From: Anaerotignum sp. MB30-C6
GTDB taxonomy: Bacteria; Bacillota; Clostridia; Lachnospirales; Anaerotignaceae
Assembly: GCF_030908465.1 (NCBI RefSeq)
Contig: NZ_CP133078.1
Span: forward strand, 1,302,001 to 1,366,000
DNA: 64,000 nt
Reading direction: 5' to 3'
In this document: positions 17,806-26,533 of the stretch, piece by piece
Layout of the letters: each line of letters opens with the position of its first letter
Numbering within the stretch: the stretch's first letter is position 1
Translations under genes and position numbers: made by a program
Notes under the pieces: model-generated
What the model saw: the letters and a program-made list of their open reading frames with translations, nothing else
The model's database searches: none
Told to the model about the DNA's origin: nothing

Positions 17806-18134
17806 CTTAGCGCAGGGTTAATGTGTTACAGCACATCATCCTGCCATGACGTTTTTTATTGTCGGGGAAACCCCGCCAGTTGTATGTAAGCTCTGAATGG
17901 AGAGATTGTCAACAGCCTTCCGAAAAAGTGGAGGCTTTTTTTGTTTTATAGAAAGAAACAAGTGAGGTAGATTGATTGACCATCCTTTGCAAAGATATTC
18001 TGTACTATTTTGGGAATGCAGAAAAGTAAATATTGTTTGGCTTTTATTTTAATTCTTTTTAGTATTGGGTATAGCTTTAAGTTAGGCTTTGGGGTATGCT
18101 TTGCTTGCAAAATTAAAAACAGGAGGAAAAAGCT
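17806..18134. other. Intergenic between inserted patch and conjugation module
   Basis: A 329-bp stretch without a convincing gene. It holds a GC hairpin (CGGGGAAACCCCG around 17863), the terminator described at 17914-17946, and from about 17950 AT-rich DNA leading to the ribosome site of the gene at 18135. The change in composition near 17910 probably marks the end of the inserted patch. Confidence 0.5.
17914..17946 (+). terminator. Intrinsic terminator
   Basis: AGCCTTCC and GGAGGCT form an imperfect stem around the loop GAAAAAGT, followed by seven T. Confidence 0.6.
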
Positions 18135-18446
18135 ATGGAAGATACTAAAAGTTTATGTGCCAAAATTCCTATAGAATTACACAATAGAGTAAGGGCAAGT
18201 CAAGAAGAAAGCGGCCTTAACCTAAACCAATATGTAGAAAAGCTGATTATTGAGTATTATCAAATGAAGGAGATGAAGTATATGGCACAAACACAAACAA
18301 GGACACTTGCACTGCAAATATCAGAGGAACTCTTTGCAAGGATAAAAAACCACATTGATAAAACCCCACACTTAACTCAAAAAGCATTCATCACCGAGCT
18401 CATAATAAAAGCTTTAGATGAAGCTGAGACACAAGAAACAAAATAG
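18135..18446 (+). CDS. Tandem ribbon-helix-helix-type DNA-binding protein
   Basis: A protein of 103 residues containing two similar ribbon-helix-helix-like units: about 5-45 (LCAKIPIELHNRVRASQEES, LNLNQYVEKLIIEYY) and about 55-98 (TLALQISEELFARIKNHID, LTQKAFITELIIKALDEA). Such proteins usually bind DNA as dimers and repress or organise transfer regions. It heads the conjugation module and could regulate it (inference). AGGAGG precedes the ATG. Confidence 0.7.
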   Translation: MEDTKSLCAKIPIELHNRVRASQEESGLNLNQYVEKLIIEYYQMKEMKYMAQTQTRTLALQISEELFARIKNHIDKTPHLTQKAFITELIIKALDEAETQETK

Positions 18447-18682
18447 CTACTGGCAAGGATAAAATGTCCTTGATTTATTAATGTTTAGAAAATTTCCAAA
18501 CAGAATTGCTCCTTATTTGTAGGTATATAGTGGAAAACCCGAATGGTATGCCTATTAGCCTAATTACGGATTTTCGATGAGTCAGAAACGATAAAAGAAT
18601 ATATGGAATTTTGGTTGGTATTTAGGTATAGCTAGTATTCATTAATAATGCTATTATGTTGCGCTTGAAGGAGGCGGAGAAA

Positions 18683-18985
18683 ATGCAGAAAGAAAAATTA
18701 CTTAGCAGGCTGTACAACGGAAATTTGTGTCCCATAGCAAAGGAAGTAGTTCATGGCAGTGAATACCAAAAATGCCTGTATGAAGTGGCTGAACTTGAAA
18801 AACAACTCAATGAGCTGTTAGATACGGAAGGAAAAGAAAAACTGCAAGACTTTGTCACAGCACAAGGAAAACTAAGCTATATAAATGCTGAGGAACGGTT
18901 TACACAAGGCTTCCGTATGGGAGCAAAACTGATATTGGAAATAATGAATGAAGATGACGGAGAGCTAAAATCTTTGAAGAAATAG
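18683..18985 (+). CDS. Small ICE protein, DUF6809-like
   Basis: A protein of about 100 residues with a short N-terminal motif (KLLSRLYNGNLCP) followed by a helical coiled-coil-like stretch and a conserved C-terminal part (YINAEERFTQGFRMGAKLILEIM). The pattern matches small ICE and phage proteins I know only as DUF6809. Function unknown. The ATG at 18683 is chosen because GGAGG (about 18670) lies at normal distance. The ATG at 18656 has no such site. Confidence 0.6.
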   Translation: MQKEKLLSRLYNGNLCPIAKEVVHGSEYQKCLYEVAELEKQLNELLDTEGKEKLQDFVTAQGKLSYINAEERFTQGFRMGAKLILEIMNEDDGELKSLKK

Positions 18986-19071
18986 CATTTCGTCATTTTT
19001 TTATGCAAAAACTTGGGCATATCGTGAAAACGTATGCTCTTTTTACTTGGAGAGAAAGGAGGGTTCACCTT

Positions 19072-19974
19072 TTGTTTATATGGGATTTTTTGCTCAGTGA
19101 CGTGATGGATCAAATCATTGATTGGTTTTACGGGCATCTTGTAGGCTTTCTCGGTGACTTCTTTGCCCAGATGGGCAATATGGGTGTGGAGTTATTCGAG
19201 ATGAATTGGGTTCAAAGCATTGTGCTGTTTTTTTCCTATCTTGCATGGGCTCTTTATGTTACAGGACTTGTGGTGTCATGTTTTGAAACAGGAATTGAAT
19301 ATCAGTACGGCAGAGGAAACCTTAAGGATACAGGAATAAACGCTGTCAAAGGGTTTATGGCAGTAAGCCTTTTTACCGTTGCCCCGATAGAACTGTATAA
19401 GTTATCGGTAAATTTGCAAGCAAGCCTTACTACAGGAATTACAGGTCATGCAAATGGAATCAGTGATTTGGCTAACAGTTTTATTACCGAATTAAACAAC
19501 GCAGGAACCCTTGATGCCGTTGGAAACTCTAATGTATTTGGAGGGTTGTCCGCTATTACTTCACCCATTATGGCACTGTTTATTATTATCCTTATGGGAT
19601 ATGCAGTGATAAAAGTATTCTTTGCCAATCTCAAGCGTGGTGGTATTCTGCTGATTCAAATAGCTGTTGGAAGCTTATATATGTTTTCTGTTCCCCGTGG
19701 ATATTTGGATGGATTTATAGGGTGGTGCAAGCAGATTATAGGACTTTGCTTAACTACTTTTCTGCAAGCGACCATACTTACAGCGGGACTGATGGTTTTA
19801 AAGGACCATGCATTACTTGGGTTGGGACTTATGTTATCTGCAGGTGAAGTTCCAAGAATTGCGGGTGCATTTGGTTTGGATACCTCAACAAAAGCAAATG
19901 TGATGAGTGCCGTTTATACGGCTCAAGCAGCAGTGAATACAACTCGGACCATCGTACAAGCGATGCCGAAGTAG
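19072..19974 (+). CDS. TrbL/VirB6-like conjugal transfer membrane protein
   Basis: A polytopic membrane protein of about 300 residues with six or more hydrophobic segments. The sequence (DQIIDWFYGHLVGFLGDFF, FETGIEYQYGRGNLKDTGIN, NLKRGGILLIQIAVGSLYMF) matches TrbL-type proteins of Firmicute ICEs, which are thought to form the inner-membrane part of the type IV secretion channel as VirB6 does. The TTG at 19072 is chosen because AAGGAGGG (19056-19063) is 8 bases before it and the resulting N terminus (MFIWDFLLS) fits the family. Upstream open frame lacks such support. Confidence 0.85.
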   Translation: MFIWDFLLSDVMDQIIDWFYGHLVGFLGDFFAQMGNMGVELFEMNWVQSIVLFFSYLAWALYVTGLVVSCFETGIEYQYGRGNLKDTGINAVKGFMAVSLFTVAPIELYKLSVNLQASLTTGITGHANGISDLANSFITELNNAGTLDAVGNSNVFGGLSAITSPIMALFIIILMGYAVIKVFFANLKRGGILLIQIAVGSLYMFSVPRGYLDGFIGWCKQIIGLCLTTFLQATILTAGLMVLKDHALLGLGLMLSAGEVPRIAGAFGLDTSTKANVMSAVYTAQAAVNTTRTIVQAMPK

Positions 19975-20008
19975 AAAGGAAAGTTTCTATGGAATGGAGA
20001 TGACTTAA

Positions 20009-20671
20009 ATGTTTACAATGGGAAGCCTTTTTGATGGGATTGGCGGATTCCCGCTTGCTGCAGTTCACAATGGAATTGTTCCTCTGTGGGCCAGTGAAAT
20101 CGAAAGTTTTCCCATCGAAGTTACAAAAGTACGATTTCCCGAGATGCTCCATGTTGGTGACATTACAAAGCTTGATGGGAGCAAACTTCCTGTTGTGGAT
20201 ATTATCTGTGGAGGCTCACCTTGCCAAGACTTATCTGTAGCGGGAAAGAGAGCCGGGCTTGAAGGTGAACGTTCGGGATTATTCATGGAGCAGATTAGAA
20301 TAACAAAAGAAATGAGGTATACCGATGGAAAAGACGGAAAAGCAAATGACCTTATTCGACCTCGATTCTTCGTTTGGGAAAATGTCCCCGGAGCCTTCTC
20401 CTCTCAAAACGGAGAAGATTTCAAAGCGGTGCTTGAAGAAACCATCCGAATTGCAGACCACACCATATCTGTACCTCGACCTGCGGGAGGGGTATGGAAA
20501 TCTGCTGGGTGCATTTTGGGAAGAGAATTCTCCCTTGCTTGGAGAGTTCTGGATGCTCAATACTGGGGTGTCGCCCAAAGGCGCAAAAGAATCTTTCTTG
20601 TCGCAGATTTTGGAGGACACACCGCTCCCAAAATACTATTTGAGCAAGACCGCTTGCTTGGGAATACTTAG
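20009..20671 (+). CDS. C5-cytosine DNA methylase, N-terminal subunit (motifs I-VIII)
   Basis: A 220-residue polypeptide with the catalytic half of a C5-cytosine methyltransferase. Visible are motif I (GSLFDGIGGFPLA), motif IV with the catalytic Cys (GGSPCQDLSVAG), motif VI (FVWENVPGAF) and motif VIII (QRRKRIFLVADFGG). It stops right after motif VIII without target-recognition domain or motifs IX-X. These are encoded by the next gene, which starts at 20325 in the +1 frame and overlaps this one by 347 bases. The two probably assemble into one enzyme, as M.AquI and M.EcoHK31I do. On an ICE the likely role is protection from restriction. Confidence 0.85.
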   Translation: MFTMGSLFDGIGGFPLAAVHNGIVPLWASEIESFPIEVTKVRFPEMLHVGDITKLDGSKLPVVDIICGGSPCQDLSVAGKRAGLEGERSGLFMEQIRITKEMRYTDGKDGKANDLIRPRFFVWENVPGAFSSQNGEDFKAVLEETIRIADHTISVPRPAGGVWKSAGCILGREFSLAWRVLDAQYWGVAQRRKRIFLVADFGGHTAPKILFEQDRLLGNT

Positions 20672-21974
20672 ACGAGCAAAATCGAAAGGTAAGGAGTTAC
20701 CAAAACAATTAAAAACAGCATTGGAAATACAAGCCGGAATTACACAGATAGATAACATCAGTCTACCAAATATGAAAGAGATGAAATCTTATCATATTAA
20801 TCAAAGGAATGAAGGTATTGACCTTGAAAACCTTTCGGGTGCGTTGATGGCAACACAAAATATGCAGATGCAGACCTTTGTTACAGAACCAATGTTTTGT
20901 TTAAATGACCAAGGTGGAAATCGCATGGATATTACTGAAAATATTACCTCAACATTAAGAGCAAGCATGGGTGGAAATCTTCCCATTGTTATGGGAAGTC
21001 AGCAAGGTGGTGCGGAAATTTGTGAAAATCTTTGCCCGACGATTACATCAGCTGCCGGAACAAGTGGAAATAATCAGCCTGTACTGTTTGATAATCACGG
21101 AAAGGATTGCAGATACAACGGGCCGCTGAAAGTTGCACCGACAGTTGCAGCAACCTATGGAACAGGTGAAAATAATGTTCCTCTTGTTTCAAAGCCTATT
21201 GCTTATAGCTTGGATAGCAGAGACAGCAATTTAATGAAATCAGATAATCCATTGTCTGGGTGTCGGGAAACAGATAAATCACAAACCTTTGATACTGCAA
21301 ATCCAGATACAAGTAAAGATCAAGGTGGAATTGCCATAGTACAGGAAAGCTATTGCATTGCCAGCAATACGATTAACCGCCAAGATCATAACGGTGGCAA
21401 TGGTCAAGGTGTGCAGAAAGATATCAGTTATACCCTTACAACATCAGATGTTCATGCTATTTATAAGCCTGAGCCATATCAAGATGTAGTAGGAGCCTTG
21501 TGTCATCGTAATTACAAAGGAGTTAATTCTATCTATGTAAATCAAGACAAATGCATTGTAGATAAACCATACCAGAATGTTGTTGGAGCCTTGTGTAATG
21601 GTGATTGGAAAGGTGCAGGCAATCAATATGTGAGCCAAGACAAGTGTATTATTGATAGCCAAAGCACCATATATGGACAATCTGCATTTGCAGATTACAA
21701 GGAAGGCTGTGACACTTTAAGATCTGAAGGCGGTAAAAATGGTGGAGGTAGTAAAAATCTTGCAGTATCACGAAACCTTGTACGCAGGCTGACGCCTCTT
21801 GAGTGCGAAAGACTGCAAGGCTTTCCTGATGGGTGGACGAATATAACAAAAGCATCAGATTCGCCAAGATACAAGGCACTTGGAAACAGTGTGGCAATTC
21901 CATGCGTAGACTTTGTTCTACGTGGGATTGCATTTTTCTTGGGAAAATCCAAAGAAGAAAGAGAGGAAAGTTAA
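20325..21974 (+). CDS. C5-cytosine DNA methylase, C-terminal subunit with dual-coded N terminus
   Basis: A polypeptide of 549 residues. Residues 1-115 are encoded within the preceding methylase gene in another frame and form their own conserved-looking sequence (MTLFDLDSSFGKMSPEPS, LSQILEDTPLPKYYLS, CLGILRRAKSKGKELP). Residues about 150-460 are a long, repetitive recognition-type region (GPLKVAPTVAATYGTGENN and related units). The C terminus carries motif IX (RRLTPLECERLQGFPDGW) and motif X (YKALGNSVAIPC). The ATG has its own ribosome site (GAGG at 20314-20317, 7 bases before). It should work only with the N-terminal subunit. Confidence 0.8.
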   Translation: MEKTEKQMTLFDLDSSFGKMSPEPSPLKTEKISKRCLKKPSELQTTPYLYLDLREGYGNLLGAFWEENSPLLGEFWMLNTGVSPKGAKESFLSQILEDTPLPKYYLSKTACLGILRRAKSKGKELPKQLKTALEIQAGITQIDNISLPNMKEMKSYHINQRNEGIDLENLSGALMATQNMQMQTFVTEPMFCLNDQGGNRMDITENITSTLRASMGGNLPIVMGSQQGGAEICENLCPTITSAAGTSGNNQPVLFDNHGKDCRYNGPLKVAPTVAATYGTGENNVPLVSKPIAYSLDSRDSNLMKSDNPLSGCRETDKSQTFDTANPDTSKDQGGIAIVQESYCIASNTINRQDHNGGNGQGVQKDISYTLTTSDVHAIYKPEPYQDVVGALCHRNYKGVNSIYVNQDKCIVDKPYQNVVGALCNGDWKGAGNQYVSQDKCIIDSQSTIYGQSAFADYKEGCDTLRSEGGKNGGGSKNLAVSRNLVRRLTPLECERLQGFPDGWTNITKASDSPRYKALGNSVAIPCVDFVLRGIAFFLGKSKEEREES

Positions 21975-21975
21975 A

Positions 21976-22233
21976 ATGTATATGTATCCCGATAATTTAA
22001 AAGCAAAAGCAACACTATGGCTTTGGGAACTGCGTGACATTGGTATTATCGGAATAGGATTGCTTATTTCTGTTTTTGCCCTTGCTCAAACAGGCATCCT
22101 TTTCCCTGTTGTAATTACTGCGGCATATGCTTTTTTAAGCATTCGCTTTGAGGATATGAGTATCTTGGATTTTATCCGATATGCTGTATCCTTTTTTATT
22201 TTAAAGCCGCAAACATATGAATGGAGGTTGTAA
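21976..22233 (+). CDS. PrgI/VirB3-like conjugal transfer protein
   Basis: A small membrane protein of 85 residues with two closely spaced hydrophobic segments (about 20-38 and 42-60). A short N terminus and the C-terminal motif RYAVSFFILKPQTYEW match PrgI-type proteins of Gram-positive type IV secretion systems, the counterpart of VirB3. It is followed by the VirB4 region, as usual. The ATG at 21976 follows GAGAGGAAAG. It starts 1 base after the stop of the methylase subunit. Confidence 0.75.
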   Translation: MYMYPDNLKAKATLWLWELRDIGIIGIGLLISVFALAQTGILFPVVITAAYAFLSIRFEDMSILDFIRYAVSFFILKPQTYEWRL

Positions 22234-22236
22234 ACT

Positions 22237-22827
22237 ATGAGCAGAAGAGAAAAGACCACGAAAAAACATAAAAATTCTACAAGAGAACTGATGGGAATTA
22301 CGGAAATCACTGATTACAGCCTTGTTACTTCTTTCGGTGAACTTGTATATTTTATCATACACCCAACCAATATTTCTGTACTTTCGGAAAGCAGTGTAAG
22401 CAGTAGAATCTATGCACTGATGACGGTGCTGAAAGGTATTGCTGAAATTGAAATGCTCTGCCTTAATTCCAAAGAGAATTTTGATGACAATAAGGAATAT
22501 CTGAAAAAGCGTATGGAGGAAGAGGAAAATCCGATTATCCGAAAACTTTTGATGCAAGACAGTACCAACCTTGACCGAATGCAAGTGCAGATGGCTACTG
22601 CTCGTGAATTTTTAATAATCATTCGATTGAAAAATGAGAAAGAAAGTGATGTGTTTCCGTATTTATCTCGTATAGAAAAGAGCCTAAAGGATCAAGGTTT
22701 TACAGCAAGGCGAGGGGATAATGCGGATATTAAGAGAATCCTTGGCGTTTATTTTGAACAGAATGTCACGACTGATAGGTACGAAGATTTTGACGGAGAA
22801 CGTTGGGTAGTGCTTGGTGAGAGGTAG
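22237..22827 (+). CDS. Conserved conjugation-module protein upstream of VirB4
   Basis: A soluble protein of 196 residues with a very basic N terminus (SRREKTTKKHKNS) and an alpha/beta domain (DYSLVTSFGELVYFIIHPTNISVLSESSV, ATAREFLIIIRLKNEKESDVFPYLSRIEKSL). Proteins of this kind lie between PrgI and VirB4 in ICEs of gut Firmicutes. The fold resembles the N-terminal domain of VirB4/TraE ATPases, and the VirB4 downstream is rather short, so the ATPase may be split in two (inference). The gene starts 3 bases after PrgI. Confidence 0.55.
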   Translation: MSRREKTTKKHKNSTRELMGITEITDYSLVTSFGELVYFIIHPTNISVLSESSVSSRIYALMTVLKGIAEIEMLCLNSKENFDDNKEYLKKRMEEEENPIIRKLLMQDSTNLDRMQVQMATAREFLIIIRLKNEKESDVFPYLSRIEKSLKDQGFTARRGDNADIKRILGVYFEQNVTTDRYEDFDGERWVVLGER

Positions 22828-22979
22828 TTGTTGTGATTGAAAATTTTCTGTTGAAGTTATATAATTAATAAAACAGATAAAGAAAACTTTTCAGAAAGAG
22901 AAGTTGACAAAAAATATTGGTTGTTTATTATTTATATAATTTACATTACTGCAAACCTAAATTATTGGAGGACAGCTTT

Positions 22980-23318
22980 GTGAAGATTTATTGGAAAAAA
23001 CTATTTGAATTGAGTGGTTTGTTACTGGCTGGCACAGGTGCTGTCATTGTTGCAATCTGTTCAGCTAGCAAAAATAGTAATAGCTTTGAAAGTTGGTTAG
23101 GGACAGCGTCAGATGACGATCTTTCAGATAACTATGAAGAAAGAAGACAGCAATGGTTAAAGGACGGTTGTGGCGGCAATGGTGAGAAAACCGCTGAAAT
23201 GAAGAAAATTGACAGTGAAATGAGTAGACGGGCAGCCGAAAAATGGGAGAAAAATCCTTGTCGCAATACAGATCCAAACTTCCGTTGGACTGATGTAAAT
23301 CGTTGGGATAAAGATTGA
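22980..23318 (+). CDS. Small membrane protein of unknown function
   Basis: A protein of about 112 residues. The GTG start at 22980 follows GGAGGA at normal distance. One hydrophobic helix (about 9-28, LSGLLLAGTGAVIVAICSA) is followed by a charged tail containing CGGNGEK and a conserved-looking ending (NTDPNFRWTDVNRWDKD). No family is recognised. It lies between two transfer genes but has its own leader of about 150 bases and may be an insertion. Confidence 0.5.
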   Translation: MKIYWKKLFELSGLLLAGTGAVIVAICSASKNSNSFESWLGTASDDDLSDNYEERRQQWLKDGCGGNGEKTAEMKKIDSEMSRRAAEKWEKNPCRNTDPNFRWTDVNRWDKD

Positions 23319-23503
23319 TTCTTATAAAAAGAATATTTCATTTTTGTGATAGTTTATTCAAACGTTAAAAGTTCGCAAATATTTTCTGTCACAGATATAG
23401 GAACTTATTAGCCCTAAAAATTACCATTTGTAGAAGAGATTTTGAGTATATCAGAAACAACCACTTAAAATTACAACTAAATAAAATTACACTAACCCAA
23501 AAG

Positions 23504-23531
23504 CAACTTCATTGGTGAGGTTGTTTTTTTT
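23504..23531 (+). terminator. Terminator-like hairpin just before the VirB4 gene
   Basis: CAACTTCA (23504-23511) and TGAGGTTG (23516-23523) form an 8-bp stem with one G-T pair and a TTGG loop, followed by eight T. It ends only about 14 bases before the VirB4 ribosome site. Confidence 0.75.
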
Positions 23532-23556
23532 CATGTTTATAACAGAGAAAGGACTG

Positions 23557-25386
23557 ATGAAACCATTGAAAAATCAAAACATTGCAACCGAATCGAGTGG
23601 TCAACTCAAAACATTTTTAGATATGATTGCTCCATCCGTGATTAAATTTAATGTGGATCATTTTATTTGTGGAAACACATTTCGATGTGTGTGGGCACTG
23701 CGTGAATATCCCACAGTAACTGAAGAACAGGCAATTCTCCGCCACTTAGGTGAAAAAGATGGCGTGACACTGCGCACCTATACAAGACAGGTAACACCAA
23801 CAGAAGAAAAAAGAATTATCCATAATGCCACAAATAAGAACAGAATGAATACTGCGAATACCAGCGATTTGCAAGAAAGCGTCACTGCTGAAAGCAATCT
23901 TCAAGATGTGGTTACATTGGTATCAACTATGCATCGAAACCGAGAACCACTCTTACATTGTGCAGTATATATTGAACTGACTGCAAACGACTATGACAGC
24001 CTAAAGTTATTACAAACTGATGTTTTGACAGAACTTGTTCGCAGTAAACTGAATGTAGATAGGTTGTTGCTTCGACAGCAACAAGGCTTTTTCTGTGTTG
24101 GCCCATCGGGAAGAAATATTTTTGGCAGTCAATTTGAGCGAGTCCTCCCTGCTTCATCCGTTGCAAATCTGTATCCCTTTAATTATTCGGGAAAGACAGA
24201 CAGCAACGGTTTTTATTTAGGCAGAGATAAGTTTGGCAGTAATATTCTTGTGGATTTTGATAAGCGGGATGATGACAAAACCAATCCTTGTATTTTAATA
24301 TTAGGTAACTCAGGACAAGGCAAAAGCTATCTTCTCAAGCTGATTTTATGTAATATCTTAGAGTTAGGTAAAAGCGTAATATGCCTAGACCCAGAGCATG
24401 AATTTGCTGAGCTTGGAGAAAATTTAGGCGGCTGTTTTGTGGATTTAATGAGTGGACAGTATATGATAAATCCACTAGAACCGAAAAGCTGGGATGACGG
24501 TGGCTCGCCACAGGATAAGGATGCACCCATTGCATTCAGACAAGCAACCAAACTCAGTCAGCACATCAGTTTTTTAAAAGATTTTTTCCGTTGCTATAAA
24601 GACTTCGATGACAGGCATATTGATGTGATTGAAATTATGCTTGGTAAATTGTATTACAATTGGAATATCAGTGACAACATAGACTTCACATCACTTGAGT
24701 CTAAGGACTATCCCATCCTGTCTGATCTTTATGCTCTGATAGAGAAAGAGTTTAAAGACTACGACAAAGAAAAATATCAGCTTTATACTGCTGAATTGTT
24801 ACAGGAAATTCTACTTGGACTGCATTCTATGTGTATAGGCGCAGAGAGTAAGTTCTTTAACGGCCACACCAATATCACTTCAAGCAGGTTTATTGTGTTT
24901 GGTGTAAAAGGATTATTAAATGCAAGCAAGAATGTGAAAAATGCTTTGCTTTTCAATGTTTTATCCTTTATGAGCGACAAACTGCTCACCGAGGGGCATA
25001 CAGCGGCCGCCATTGATGAACTGTATTTATTCCTTACAAATATGACTGCCATTGAGTACATCAGAAACTTTATGAAAAGAGTGCGAAAGAAAGAGTCCTC
25101 TGTAATTCTGTCCAGTCAGAACTTGGAGGATTTTAATATTGAGGGCATTCGTGAGATGACAAAGCCGTTGTTTTCTATTCCAACTCATCAATTTCTGTTC
25201 AATGCCGGTGCGGTGGATTCTAAATTTTATATGGATACCTTACAGCTTGAACAAAGTGAATACAATCTTATCAAGTTTCCACAGCGTGGAGTATGTCTCT
25301 ATAAATGTGGTAACGAGCGATATAACCTTGTAGTTCATGCTCCAACATATAAGGAAAAATTGTTCGGAAAGGCAGGTGGAAGATGA
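23557..25386 (+). CDS. VirB4/TraE family conjugal transfer ATPase
   Basis: A cytoplasmic ATPase of about 609 residues that powers type IV secretion. Visible are the Walker A motif (GNSGQGKSYLLK, about 250-261), a CLDPEHEFAEL segment, Walker B region (AAAIDELYLFL), and the RVRKKESSVILSSQNLEDF segment typical of VirB4. The N-terminal part is shorter than in most VirB4 proteins. The ATG at 23557 is preceded by AGAAAGGA. The open frame extends to 23512 but would begin within the hairpin. The M23 peptidase gene follows, as expected for the transfer operon. Confidence 0.92.
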   Translation: MKPLKNQNIATESSGQLKTFLDMIAPSVIKFNVDHFICGNTFRCVWALREYPTVTEEQAILRHLGEKDGVTLRTYTRQVTPTEEKRIIHNATNKNRMNTANTSDLQESVTAESNLQDVVTLVSTMHRNREPLLHCAVYIELTANDYDSLKLLQTDVLTELVRSKLNVDRLLLRQQQGFFCVGPSGRNIFGSQFERVLPASSVANLYPFNYSGKTDSNGFYLGRDKFGSNILVDFDKRDDDKTNPCILILGNSGQGKSYLLKLILCNILELGKSVICLDPEHEFAELGENLGGCFVDLMSGQYMINPLEPKSWDDGGSPQDKDAPIAFRQATKLSQHISFLKDFFRCYKDFDDRHIDVIEIMLGKLYYNWNISDNIDFTSLESKDYPILSDLYALIEKEFKDYDKEKYQLYTAELLQEILLGLHSMCIGAESKFFNGHTNITSSRFIVFGVKGLLNASKNVKNALLFNVLSFMSDKLLTEGHTAAAIDELYLFLTNMTAIEYIRNFMKRVRKKESSVILSSQNLEDFNIEGIREMTKPLFSIPTHQFLFNAGAVDSKFYMDTLQLEQSEYNLIKFPQRGVCLYKCGNERYNLVVHAPTYKEKLFGKAGGR

Positions 25387-25434
25387 TGATTACCTATCAC
25401 AAAATCATGGCTAAAAACCTAAGGTGGTGGTGAT

Positions 25435-26517
25435 ATGGCAGCTATTTCGGGAGCAGCTCTTGCCAAAGCAGCCGCTGCGGTTTTATCTAATGACAAACTT
25501 AGAAAAGGGGTGGGGTGGATTATCGTGGCAATCATATCCCCTATCATTGTCACCATAGCTTTAATCCTTGCAATTCTTTCAGGAACTGCAAGTCATAACA
25601 GCACAGCACTGGAATTATCCTTTAACGGTGGTGCTATATCTGAAAAAGTACCAGTGGAATTCAGAATGCATATTGAAGACATGCGTTACAGCTTTGGCTT
25701 GCTTGACTATGATATTAAAAGTATTAACAGCAAAACAGATTATAACGAAAGCCTTGATTCGGTAAGAGTTAAGGCTGTTTTTTTTGCTCTGTATTTCGGC
25801 GATGAACGCCCAGCCCTAATCAATACTCTGCAGTTTGCAGACTGCTTTGTCGTTTATGAACGAAGAACTCGCACCGTTACAAATGAAGATGGCAGTACCA
25901 GCAAAGAAACCTATACGGTAGCGGTTCCTATTAAAGAACTATCAATTATTTATGAAAATATTGCTAAAGTAATGGGAATAACCGCAACAGCTGATGACAA
26001 AGCCAATGCTACAGAAATCTATTACCGTATTAAATACGGCAGACCTGCGCCTACCTATGGGAAGGAGTTTGACGATTTTACAAATGGACTTCCCATTTCT
26101 GATGTTCCGTTCGTAGGTGTAGATGGCTTTACCGAACCTGTGGCAAATTGGAGAAATTCGGTTACCAGTGAGTTCGGCTATCGTAAAGACCCATTCACAG
26201 GACAGAAGAAAGGGCACGGAGGTATTGACATTGGAAAACCAAAAGGCACTCCGATTTATTCTGCACTTGACGGAACGGTTATGCTTGTACGTTATTCCAA
26301 TACAGGCTATGGCTACCATGTGATGGTAGATCATGGCGGAGGTTTTATTACCCTTTATGGGCATTGCTCAAAGTTACTTGTAAGTGAGGGGCAAAAGGTA
26401 TCAGCAGGAACAAAGATTGCCGAGGTAGGCACTACAGGCAGAAGTACAGGAAATCATTTGCACTTTGAAATCCGTATAAACGGAGAAAAACAAAATCCAA
26501 GAAGTTATTTACCATAA
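25435..26517 (+). CDS. Membrane-anchored M23 family peptidoglycan peptidase
   Basis: A protein of 360 residues with an N-terminal transmembrane helix (about 28-48), a middle domain that resembles the anchor part of ICE wall hydrolases, and a C-terminal M23 LytM-type metallopeptidase. Zinc ligands are visible in KKGHGGIDI and in HLHFEI, with the intervening GYHVMVDHGGGFITLYGH segment. In conjugation such VirB1-like enzymes open the wall for the transfer channel. The gene follows VirB4 after 48 bases. Confidence 0.88.
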   Translation: MAAISGAALAKAAAAVLSNDKLRKGVGWIIVAIISPIIVTIALILAILSGTASHNSTALELSFNGGAISEKVPVEFRMHIEDMRYSFGLLDYDIKSINSKTDYNESLDSVRVKAVFFALYFGDERPALINTLQFADCFVVYERRTRTVTNEDGSTSKETYTVAVPIKELSIIYENIAKVMGITATADDKANATEIYYRIKYGRPAPTYGKEFDDFTNGLPISDVPFVGVDGFTEPVANWRNSVTSEFGYRKDPFTGQKKGHGGIDIGKPKGTPIYSALDGTVMLVRYSNTGYGYHVMVDHGGGFITLYGHCSKLLVSEGQKVSAGTKIAEVGTTGRSTGNHLHFEIRINGEKQNPRSYLP

Positions 26518-26533
26518 GAGAAAGGAGGATTTT

